Source: JBOCEF01 sp050586345 (GTDB lineage Bacteria; Pseudomonadota; Alphaproteobacteria; Rhodobacterales; Rhodobacteraceae). From it: 64,000 nt of DNA. Positions 57,323 to 64,000 of the stretch are shown here, piece by piece. The position numbers and the translations under genes are program-made. Below the pieces are notes generated by a model. It did no database searches. It was not told the DNA's origin and saw only the letters and a list, made by a program, of their open reading frames with translations. The DNA lies in the NCBI RefSeq assembly GCF_050586345.1, contig NZ_JBOCEF010000023.1:1-64000 (forward strand). The letters are read 5' to 3'. Positions within the stretch are counted from its first letter, which is position 1, and each line of letters begins with the position of its first letter.

Positions 57323-58842
57323 GCGGCCCCATCCTCTCAGCCAAGGGTGTCAGCCGCGATTTCGGCCCCAACCGGGTGCTGAGCGGGGTTGATTTCGACC
57401 TGCGCCCCGGCCGCGTCCACGCGCTGATCGGGGAGAACGGCGCGGGCAAGTCGACGCTGATGAAGATCCTGTCGGGGCACCTGGCGCCGTCCGAGGGCGC
57501 GCTGGAGGTGGACGGCGTCCCCGCCGCCTTCGCCTCGCATCGCGATGCCGAGGCCCGCGGGATCGCGATGATCCACCAGGAATTCAACCTCGCCATGCCC
57601 CTGACGGTCGAGGAGAACATCTTCCTGGGGCGCGAGATGACCCGCGGGCCGCTTCTGCGCCGGGCGGAGATGCGGGCCGAGTGCAAGGCCCTGCTGGCGC
57701 GGCTCGATTGCGCGGTGGACCCGGGGCGGCGCTGCGCCGACCTCTCGGTCCCCGAGCGGCAGATGGTGGAGATCGCCAAGGCGCTCGGCCTGAACGCCCG
57801 CGTGCTGATCATGGACGAGCCGACCGCGGTGCTGACGGCGCGCGAGACCGACGTGCTGCTGGCGCTGATCGAGCGGCTGCGGGCGGCGGGGACGGCGGTG
57901 CTCTATACCTCGCACAAGCTGGGCGAGGTGGCGCGGATCGCCGACGAGGTGACCGTGCTGCGCGACGGCGTGCGGGTGGCGCATCGCCCGGCCGCGGGCT
58001 TCACCGAGGACGCGATGGCCAACGCGATGGTGGGGCGGGAGCTGTCGGACCTGTTCCCCCCGAAGGCCGTCCCGCGCGCGGAACCGGCGCTGGTGGTGCG
58101 CGGGCTGACCGTGCCGGGCCATGCCGAGGACGCCTCCTTCACCCTGCGCCGGGGCGAGGTCCTGGGCGTCGCGGGCCTGGTCGGCGCCGGGCGGACAGAG
58201 CTGATGGAGGGCATCGCCGGGCTGCGGCCCGCGCGCGGCGCCATCGAGGTGCTGGGCCGCGCGGTTCCCGCCGGCAATGCGCGGGCGATCCACGCGGCGG
58301 GCCTCGCCTATCTGACCGAGGACCGCAAGGAAAAGGGCCTGCTGCTGGACGCGCCGCTGGCGCAGAACCTGACGCTCAATGCGCTCGAGCGGTTCACGCG
58401 GCGGGGGCTGATCGACACCGCGGCCGAGGCGCGGGCGCTGGACGGCGCCATCGCCGATTTCGCCATCGCCGCGCGCGACCCGGGGATGCATGCGGGCGGC
58501 CTGTCGGGCGGCAACCAGCAGAAGCTGCTGCTGGCCAAGACGCTGCTGCCCGAGCCCGGCGTCATCATCATCGACGAGCCGACCCGCGGCGTCGACATCG
58601 GCGCCAAGGCGCAGATCTACGCCTTCATCGCAAAGCTCGCCGCCGAGGGGCGGGGGGTGATCGTGGTGTCCTCGGAGCTGCCCGAGGTGATCGGCCTGTC
58701 GGACCGGGTGCTGGTGATGCATCGCGGCCGGATCGCGGGAGAGGTGCAGGGCGCGGAGGTGGCCGAGGGGCCGATCCTGCGCCTCGCCATGGGGCTGGCC
58801 CCGACTGATGGCCCGACTGACAGGGAGAAGGAACCGGCATGA
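57319..58842 (+). CDS. Sugar ABC importer ATPase (two domains)
   Basis: 507 residues of the RbsA/MglA/XylG group. The first half has Walker A GENGAGKST, an LSVPERQ signature-like segment in place of LSGGQ, and IMDEPTAVLT. The second half has GLVGAGRTELM, LSGGNQQKLLLAK and IIIDEPTRGVD; as in the family, the second site has a degenerate Walker A. GTG 57319 overlaps the dehydrogenase stop (GTGA). It energises uptake of the same sugar with the two following genes. Confidence 0.94.
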   Translation: MSGPILSAKGVSRDFGPNRVLSGVDFDLRPGRVHALIGENGAGKSTLMKILSGHLAPSEGALEVDGVPAAFASHRDAEARGIAMIHQEFNLAMPLTVEENIFLGREMTRGPLLRRAEMRAECKALLARLDCAVDPGRRCADLSVPERQMVEIAKALGLNARVLIMDEPTAVLTARETDVLLALIERLRAAGTAVLYTSHKLGEVARIADEVTVLRDGVRVAHRPAAGFTEDAMANAMVGRELSDLFPPKAVPRAEPALVVRGLTVPGHAEDASFTLRRGEVLGVAGLVGAGRTELMEGIAGLRPARGAIEVLGRAVPAGNARAIHAAGLAYLTEDRKEKGLLLDAPLAQNLTLNALERFTRRGLIDTAAEARALDGAIADFAIAARDPGMHAGGLSGGNQQKLLLAKTLLPEPGVIIIDEPTRGVDIGAKAQIYAFIAKLAAEGRGVIVVSSELPEVIGLSDRVLVMHRGRIAGEVQGAEVAEGPILRLAMGLAPTDGPTDREKEPA

Positions 58843-59867
58843 CCGCCATGTCCGAAACCGCCGCGAGAGAGCAGGGGGCGCCGGAGAAGCCCGCCGCGCG
58901 CCGCCGCCTGCCGGGGCTGCACGTGCTGGGGCCGGTGCTGGCGCTGGCCGCGCTGATCGCGCTCGGGGCCGCGCTGAACGACAATTTCCTGGGCGCGGCG
59001 AACATCACCAACGTGCTCGCGCGCTCGGCCTTCATCGGCATCATCGCGGTGGGGATGACCTTCGTCATCACCGCGGGGGGGATCGACCTGTCGGTCGGCT
59101 CGATGGCCGCGTTCACCGCGGGGGTCACGATCCTGGCCATGAACGGGCTGGTCGACACCATGGGCGTGTCCGTCTGGACCATCCTCGCCGGGATGGGGGT
59201 CGCGCTTCTGGCGGGGCTGGGCGCCGGGCTGCTCAACGGCGCGCTGATCGCCAAGGCCCGGATCGAGCCCTTCATCGTCACGCTGGGGGCCATGGGGCTG
59301 TATCGCTCGCTGACCACCTGGATGGCGGACGGGGGCACCATCTCGCTGAACTACGAGCTTCGGACGCTCTATCGCCCGGTCTACTACGACGGGATTCTCG
59401 GGATCAGCTGGCCGATCATCGTCTTCGCCCTCGTCGCGATCCTGGGCGAGATCGCCATGCGCGCCGCCCCCTTCGGGCGCCACTGCGCCGCCATCGGCGC
59501 GAATGAGCAGGTCGCGCGCTGGTCCATGGTCCGCGTCGACCGGGTGCGGATGGCGACCTACGCGCTGCTCGGCCTGCTGGTGGGCGTCGCGACGGTGATG
59601 TACGTGCCGCGGCTCGGCTCCGCCTCGGGCGGCACCGGCATGTTGTGGGAGCTGGAGGCCATCGCCGCGGTCATCATCGGCGGCACGGTCCTGAAGGGCG
59701 GCTCGGGCCGCGTCTGGGGCGCGGTGGTCGGGGTCCTGATCCTCAGCCTCATCGACAACATCCTGAACCTCGCCTCGATCGTCAGCCCGTACCTGAACGG
59801 CGCGATCCAGGGCGTGATCGTCATTCTCGCCGTCGTGTTGCAGCGGGAACGGAAGGCCGACGGCTGA
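58839..59867 (+). CDS. Sugar ABC importer permease
   Basis: 342 residues, the RbsC/XylH-type permease with 8-10 hydrophobic helices. Family segments GMTFVITAGGIDLSVGSMAAF, NGALIAKARIEPFIVTLGAMG, GRHCAAIGANEQVARWSMVRVDRVR and GGTVLKGGSGRVWGAVVGV are present. Starts with ATGA overlap on the ATPase gene. Works with the adjacent ATPase and binding protein. Confidence 0.94.
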   Translation: MTAMSETAAREQGAPEKPAARRRLPGLHVLGPVLALAALIALGAALNDNFLGAANITNVLARSAFIGIIAVGMTFVITAGGIDLSVGSMAAFTAGVTILAMNGLVDTMGVSVWTILAGMGVALLAGLGAGLLNGALIAKARIEPFIVTLGAMGLYRSLTTWMADGGTISLNYELRTLYRPVYYDGILGISWPIIVFALVAILGEIAMRAAPFGRHCAAIGANEQVARWSMVRVDRVRMATYALLGLLVGVATVMYVPRLGSASGGTGMLWELEAIAAVIIGGTVLKGGSGRVWGAVVGVLILSLIDNILNLASIVSPYLNGAIQGVIVILAVVLQRERKADG

Positions 59868-59944
59868 TCGGCCGCAATCAACCGCGGCAGGGCGCATCGG
59901 GGCGGAGGGCCCCCGCCCGCCGCGCAACAGGGAGGAGACCGGAT

Positions 59945-60913
59945 ATGCAGCGCAGGGATCTGTTCAGGGCGGGGCTCGGCCTCGCGATGGCGGGCGCGAT
60001 GGCGATGGGCCTCGCCGGGGCGGGGCAGGCCGCCGAGAAGAAGGTGATCGGCGTCGCCATCCCCTCGGCGACCCACGGCTTCATGGGCGGGCTGAACTTC
60101 CATGCCCGCGAGGCGATCAAGCGGCTGGAGGCGACCTATCCGCAGCTGAGCTTCGTGCTGTCCACCGCCGGGGACGCGGGCAAGATGGTCAACGACATCG
60201 AGGACATGGTGGCGACCCGCGGCATCGACGCGCTGGTGGTGCTGCCCTTCGAATCCGAGCCGCTGACCGCCCCGGTGCAATACGTCAAGCAGCAGGGGAT
60301 CTGGGTGACGGTGGTGGACCGGGGCCTCTCGGTTCCCGGGATCGAGGACCTGTACGTCGCGGGCGACAACACCGGTTTCGGCCGCGTGGCGGGCGAGTAT
60401 TTCGCCGAGAAGCTCGGGGAGGGCGACAAGGTGGTGGTGCTGCGCGGCATCCCCACGACCCTCGACAATGAGCGCGTGGCGGCCTTCGAGGCGGCGATCG
60501 AGGGGTCGGGGATCGAGGTGCTGGACATGCAGCACGGCAACTGGAACCGCGACGACGCCTTCAACGTGATGCAGGATTTCCTGAGCAAGTACGAGAAGAT
60601 CGACGCGGTCTGGGCGGCGGATGACGACATGGCCACCGGCGTGCTGGCGGCCATCGACCAGGCGGGCCGGAACGACGAGATGTGGGTCGTCGGCGGCGCC
60701 GGGATGAAGGAGATCGTCAAGCGGATCATGGACGGCGACCCGATGCTGCCGGTGAACGTGACGTACCCGCCGGCGCAGATCGCCACGGCGATCGAGCTGA
60801 CGGCGCTGGGGATGGTGTCGAAGACGCCGGTCTCGGGCCGGTTCATCATCGGCTCGGAGCGGATCACGCCGGAGAACGCGGCGAAGTTCTACTTCCCCGA
60901 CAGCCCGTTCTGA
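59945..60913 (+). CDS. Sugar ABC importer binding protein
   Basis: 322 residues. The N-terminus (MQRRDLFRAGLGLAMAGAMA...QAA) is a signal peptide with a twin-arginine-like start, which would be unusual for this family, so Tat export is only possible. The periplasmic-binding domain (SBP type 4) has GVAIPSATHGFMGGLNFHAREA, MVNDIEDMVATRGIDALVVLP, VDRGLSVPGIEDLYVAGDN and AADDDMATGVLAAI. GGGAGGAG lies before the ATG. A terminator follows. RbsB-type ligands range from ribose to inositol; I cannot tell which. Confidence 0.93.
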   Translation: MQRRDLFRAGLGLAMAGAMAMGLAGAGQAAEKKVIGVAIPSATHGFMGGLNFHAREAIKRLEATYPQLSFVLSTAGDAGKMVNDIEDMVATRGIDALVVLPFESEPLTAPVQYVKQQGIWVTVVDRGLSVPGIEDLYVAGDNTGFGRVAGEYFAEKLGEGDKVVVLRGIPTTLDNERVAAFEAAIEGSGIEVLDMQHGNWNRDDAFNVMQDFLSKYEKIDAVWAADDDMATGVLAAIDQAGRNDEMWVVGGAGMKEIVKRIMDGDPMLPVNVTYPPAQIATAIELTALGMVSKTPVSGRFIIGSERITPENAAKFYFPDSPF

Positions 60914-60922
60914 GGGCGCTTC

Positions 60923-60955
60923 GGGGGGCGGCCCCGCGCCGCCCCCCGGGCTTTT
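60923..60955 (+). terminator. Rho-independent terminator of the sugar operon
   Basis: A perfect 10-bp stem, GGGGGGCGGC (60923-60932) and GCCGCCCCCC (60938-60947), 5-nt loop, then GGGCTTTT. It starts 9 bp after the binding-protein stop. Confidence 0.8.
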
Positions 60956-61088
60956 GGCGCCCGCCTAGGCTTGCCGCGGGCCGCTTCCCCGCCGCGCCCC
61001 GCGGCGCATCCCGCCGCATCGCGCCTTGAACCCGCCCGGCCCCGACGCCTATCTGCCCTTCACGAAGATGGCGGAAAGGAACGGAGAC

Positions 61089-61457
61089 ATGCGCAACGCG
61101 GCCCTGGCGCTGGGACTGATCGGCGGCCTCGTGGCGATGGTCGTGGGCTTCTTCGGCTTCGGATATACCGAGCTGGTCCGCCATCACCACGAGATCGGCG
61201 AGACCTTCGGCATGGTCGGCGAGGTCGAGCTGGTCCGCTTCGCCAGCTTCTTCGCGCCGCTGCTGGCGATCGCGGGCGGGGCGATGGCCCGCGCCCGGGC
61301 GCTGCTGGGCGGCATCCTGATGCTGGCGGCGGCGGGGCTGATGCACCAGGCCTTCGGCTTCGGCGTCTTCACCATGTTCCCGATCGGCTTCTGCCTGCTG
61401 GGCGGCATCCTGGCCATCGCCGCGCGCAGGCCGGATGAGCCGCGGTCGCATTTCTGA
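61089..61457 (+). CDS. Small membrane protein, four helices
   Basis: 122 residues with four predicted transmembrane segments (LALGLIGGLVAMVVGFFGFGY, FASFFAPLLAIAGGAMA, LLGGILMLAAAGLMHQAF, MFPIGFCLLGGILAIAA). Resembles short DUF4064-like membrane proteins but the match is general. The ATG at 61089 follows AAGGAACGGAG. An upstream ATG at 61068 is in frame. A 7-bp inverted repeat (61483-61498) follows the gene. Function unknown. Confidence 0.6.
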   Translation: MRNAALALGLIGGLVAMVVGFFGFGYTELVRHHHEIGETFGMVGEVELVRFASFFAPLLAIAGGAMARARALLGGILMLAAAGLMHQAFGFGVFTMFPIGFCLLGGILAIAARRPDEPRSHF

Positions 61458-61606
61458 GCCGGGCCGCGCGGGCCGGGCGGCCTGGGCCTGGAGGCCCAAC
61501 CAAACCCCAACCAAAATCATTTAATCCGGTTCAGGTTGAGTCGTGGTTGCCATCCGGGTCGCGGCTCGCTAAGGTCGCCTTACCAGACGCCCTTGCCGGA
61601 GCCCCC

Positions 61607-63130
61607 ATGACCACCGACCTGGATCGACCCGCAGACCCCGCCGCGCCGTCCCCCCGCGTGGGCGCGGCGGACCCGGCGGGGACGGCGGAGCCCGTCGGCC
61701 TGGCCATGGCGGCGCTGCTGCGCGCCGACCCGGCGCATCCCGACCGGTTCATCGACGCCGCCCGCGCGCGGATCGCCGCGCTGAACCCCGCGCTCGGGGC
61801 CGTGGTGCATGAATTCCCGCCCGCGATCACGGCGGAGCGCGCCGCGGACGGGCCCTTCGCCGGAACGCCCCTCCTGCTCAAGAACGCGGGGCTGCAGGTG
61901 CGCGGCGGCGCGCTCTCGGGCGGCTCGCGCCTGACCGCGGACGGCATCGGCGCGGCGGATTCGACCCTCGTCGCCCGGCTGCGCGCGGCGGGCTTCGCCC
62001 TGCTGGGCCGGACCTCCACGCCGGAGCTGTCGCTCAGCTTCACCACCGAGAGCGCGCTGCACGGGCCCTGCCGCAACCCCTGGGACCCGCGGCGCAGCGC
62101 GGGCGGATCCTCGGGCGGCGCGGCGGCGGCGGTGGCGGCGGGGATGGCGCCCCTGGCACAGGCCTCGGACGGGGCCGGGTCCATCCGCGTGCCCGCGGCC
62201 CATTGCGGGGTGTTCGGGCTGAAGCCGAGCCGGATGCGCCTGCCGCTCGGGCCCGGCCCGGCCGAGGGCATGGGCGGGATGGCGACCATGGGCGTGATCT
62301 CGCGCTCCGTGCGGGACGCGGCGGCCTTCCTCGACGCGGCGGCGGGGCCGGATGCGGGCGATCCCTACGCCTGTCCGCCGGGGCCTGCGGGCGGGTTCCT
62401 GGCCGCGCTTTCGGACGCGCCGGAGCGGCTGCGCATCGCGCTGGACCTGCGCGGCCCGGCGGGGGCGGAGATCTCGGCCCCCTGCATCGCGGCGGCGGAG
62501 CGGGGGGCGGCGCTGCTGCGCGGGCTGGGCCACGAGGTGGTCGAGGCGACGCCGGACTGGGACGCGGCGGCGGTGAAGCGCGCCTGGCGGGTGGTCGCGG
62601 GGGCGGTGGTCGCCGCCTCGGTGGAGGCGAGCGGCGCGGCGCGGGGGATCGACGACCCGGATGCGCTGCTCGAGCCGGTCAACGCCGCCTGGGCGGCCGA
62701 GGGGCGGGGCCTGGGCGCCGCCGATTACATGGACGCGATCGCAGAGCTGCACCGCGCGGCGCGCGCCATGGGCCGGTTCTTCGCGCGGGTCGACCTGCAC
62801 CTGAGCCCGGTCACCGCCGCGCCCGCGCCGCCGCTGGGCTTTCTGGCGGGCGAGGGCATGGCGCTGGACGCGTTCTACGACCGGTTCTGGGACCACGCGC
62901 CGCTGACGGCGGTCTACAACGCCTCGGGCTGCCCGGCGGCGAGCGTGCCGATGGGCCTGGCCCCGGCGGACCCGGACGCGGCCTTCCCCATCGATGCGCC
63001 GCTGCCCGTCGGGGTCCAGCTCGGCGCCCCGCTCGGGGGCGAGGCGCGCCTTCTGCGCGTCTGCGCCCAGCTGGAGCGCGCCTTCCCCTGGGCCGACCGC
63101 CGCCCGCCCCTGCACGCCGCATCGCTTTGA
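61607..63130 (+). CDS. Amidase signature family enzyme
   Basis: 507 residues of the amidase signature hydrolases. The Ser-cisSer-Lys triad is intact: Lys in TPLLLKNAG, the serines in RRSAGGSSGGAAAAVAAG and DGAGSIRVPA. An Ala/Pro-rich N-terminal extension precedes the domain. It should hydrolyse a carboxamide to acid and ammonia; the specificity cannot be read off. ATG 61607 is not preceded by a strong ribosome binding site. The AbrB-family gene starts 13 bp downstream and may form an operon with it. Confidence 0.93.
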   Translation: MTTDLDRPADPAAPSPRVGAADPAGTAEPVGLAMAALLRADPAHPDRFIDAARARIAALNPALGAVVHEFPPAITAERAADGPFAGTPLLLKNAGLQVRGGALSGGSRLTADGIGAADSTLVARLRAAGFALLGRTSTPELSLSFTTESALHGPCRNPWDPRRSAGGSSGGAAAAVAAGMAPLAQASDGAGSIRVPAAHCGVFGLKPSRMRLPLGPGPAEGMGGMATMGVISRSVRDAAAFLDAAAGPDAGDPYACPPGPAGGFLAALSDAPERLRIALDLRGPAGAEISAPCIAAAERGAALLRGLGHEVVEATPDWDAAAVKRAWRVVAGAVVAASVEASGAARGIDDPDALLEPVNAAWAAEGRGLGAADYMDAIAELHRAARAMGRFFARVDLHLSPVTAAPAPPLGFLAGEGMALDAFYDRFWDHAPLTAVYNASGCPAASVPMGLAPADPDAAFPIDAPLPVGVQLGAPLGGEARLLRVCAQLERAFPWADRRPPLHAASL

Positions 63131-63143
63131 ACTGGAACCTGAA

Positions 63144-64000
63144 TTGACCCCCTCCTCCGTCTTCGCCGCCCCGCTGGTCCGCTGGTGCGCGCTGCTGCTC
63201 GCCGCCCTTCTCGCCGGGCAGGCGCTGGGGCTGATCGACGTGCCGGCGAGCCTGCTCCTGGGGCCGCTGGCCGTCGGCGCGGCCGCGGGGCTGCGCGGGG
63301 CGCGGCTGCGGGTGGGCGCGCTGCCGCACCAGCTTGCGCAGGGCGTCGCGGGGGTGATGATCGGGCACTACATGACGGCCGAGATCGCCGGGGTGATCGG
63401 CGGGCTGTGGCCGGTGGTGCTGCTGTTCGCGGCGATGACGCTGGGCGCGGCCTTCGCGGTGGGGCGCGGGGTGGGGCGCTGGACCGGGCTGGGGGTCGAG
63501 ACCTCGGTCTGGGGGTTCCTGCCGGGCATGGCGGGCGCGGTGATCGCGCTGGCGCATGAGCGGGGGCTGGACAGCCGGCTGGTGGCCTTCATGCAGATCA
63601 CCCGCCTGGTGACGGTGATCCTGGTGATGATCGGCGTGGCCGGGGTGCTGGCCGCGGGGGCCGAGGCGGCGGCGAAGACCGGGGCGCAGGATCCGGGCGG
63701 CGTGCTTCTGGCGCTGGGGATCGCGGCGCTGGGGCCGGCGGCGGCGCGGCTGCTGCCGTTCCTGCCGGGGCCGGCCTCGCTGGCGCCGCTGGCGATCACG
63801 GCGGGGCTTCAGGCCGGGGGCGTGGCGGAGGCGGCGCCGCCGGGCTGGCTGCTGGCGGGCGCCTACCTGGTGCTCGGGCTGCAGGTCGGGCTGCGCTTCA
63901 CGCCGGACCTGGTCCGCCACGCGCTGCGCGCGGCGCCGGCGGTGATCGGCGGGTCGCTGGCGCTGATCGGGCTGTGCGCGCTGTCGGGCGCGGCGCTGTC
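63144..64000 (+). CDS. AbrB-family membrane protein, cut by the window end
   Basis: At least 285 residues, incomplete. Hydrophobic segments and the repeated GQALGLIDVPASLLLGPLAVG...LRVGALPHQLAQGVAGVMIGHYM pattern fit the AbrB (ammonia monooxygenase-like) duplication family of membrane proteins; the segment SVWGFLPGMAGAVIALAHERG is conserved. Translation is taken from TTG 63144, because no ATG lies upstream after the amidase stop; the family N-terminus supports this. Physiological role is not well known. The 3' end lies beyond the window. Confidence 0.8.
   Translation, partial: MTPSSVFAAPLVRWCALLLAALLAGQALGLIDVPASLLLGPLAVGAAAGLRGARLRVGALPHQLAQGVAGVMIGHYMTAEIAGVIGGLWPVVLLFAAMTLGAAFAVGRGVGRWTGLGVETSVWGFLPGMAGAVIALAHERGLDSRLVAFMQITRLVTVILVMIGVAGVLAAGAEAAAKTGAQDPGGVLLALGIAALGPAAARLLPFLPGPASLAPLAITAGLQAGGVAEAAPPGWLLAGAYLVLGLQVGLRFTPDLVRHALRAAPAVIGGSLALIGLCALSGAAL

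Overview
The window looks like part of a large extrachromosomal replicon (plasmid or chromid) of a very GC-rich alphaproteobacterium, most likely Rhodobacterales (Paracoccaceae). The signs are an RPA-type replication initiator with iterons next to a parAB module and RepABC-type parS palindromes (24.4-29.2 kb), a DUF6525-like gene, two TRAP systems, MetR/MetE-like genes, and dense third-position G/C. No rRNA, intact tRNA, CRISPR array or intact transposase was seen.

Layout. 1-0.9 kb: decayed DNA with a possible integrase remnant and a 26-bp tRNA-Ser 3' end that reads as an attachment site. 0.9-6.7 kb: four-gene cassette (Swt1-like HEPN, DnaK/Hsp70-like ATPase with an alpha-helical tail, minimal SF1 UvrD/Rep-like helicase, unknown protein with a long acidic Pro/Ala tail). 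I know no named system with this composition; it is the best candidate for an undescribed conflict/defence system. 7-11.6 kb: P-type cation ATPase and beta-CASP nuclease-like protein, each behind an FNR/FixK-like box. 11.6-19.3 kb: LysR regulators, SnoaL-like protein, PQQ-type sugar dehydrogenase, SDR, secreted metallo-beta-lactamase-fold protein, and a coupled pair of exported proteins (one with a PDZ domain). 19.6-24.1 kb: TetR, SdsA-like alkylsulfatase and GMC alcohol dehydrogenase, the last two each frameshifted in a C homopolymer.

24.4-29.2 kb: origin (13 iterons, DnaA box), rep, parS sites, parA, parB. 29.3-32 kb: ornithine cyclodeaminase and arginase with a divergent Lrp/AsnC regulator, so arginine to ornithine to proline. 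32-36 kb: VPLPA/PEP-CTERM-like exported protein, a strong terminator, and a TRAP DctPQM operon. 36-41.5 kb: DUF6525-like gene behind a perfect Zur-like palindrome, a truncated MetE N-terminal-domain gene divergent from metR, LysR, wrbA and an EamA transporter.

41-53.7 kb: catabolic island with TetR, TRAP DctPQM, a Baeyer-Villiger monooxygenase, two acyl-CoA ligases, an iron-type alcohol dehydrogenase/maleylacetate reductase and a CrtI/RetSat-like oxidoreductase. Together they suggest uptake and oxidation of a ketone that ends as CoA thioesters; the substrate is unknown. 53.8-61 kb: LacI regulator with twin operators and a tightly coupled sugar operon (isomerase/epimerase, 87-aa protein, Gfo/Idh/MocA dehydrogenase, ABC ATPase, permease, binding protein). 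61-64 kb: small membrane protein, amidase, and an AbrB-family membrane protein cut by the window end.

Starts were chosen from Shine-Dalgarno fit and family N-termini. Family assignments are from motif recognition by eye, without database searches.
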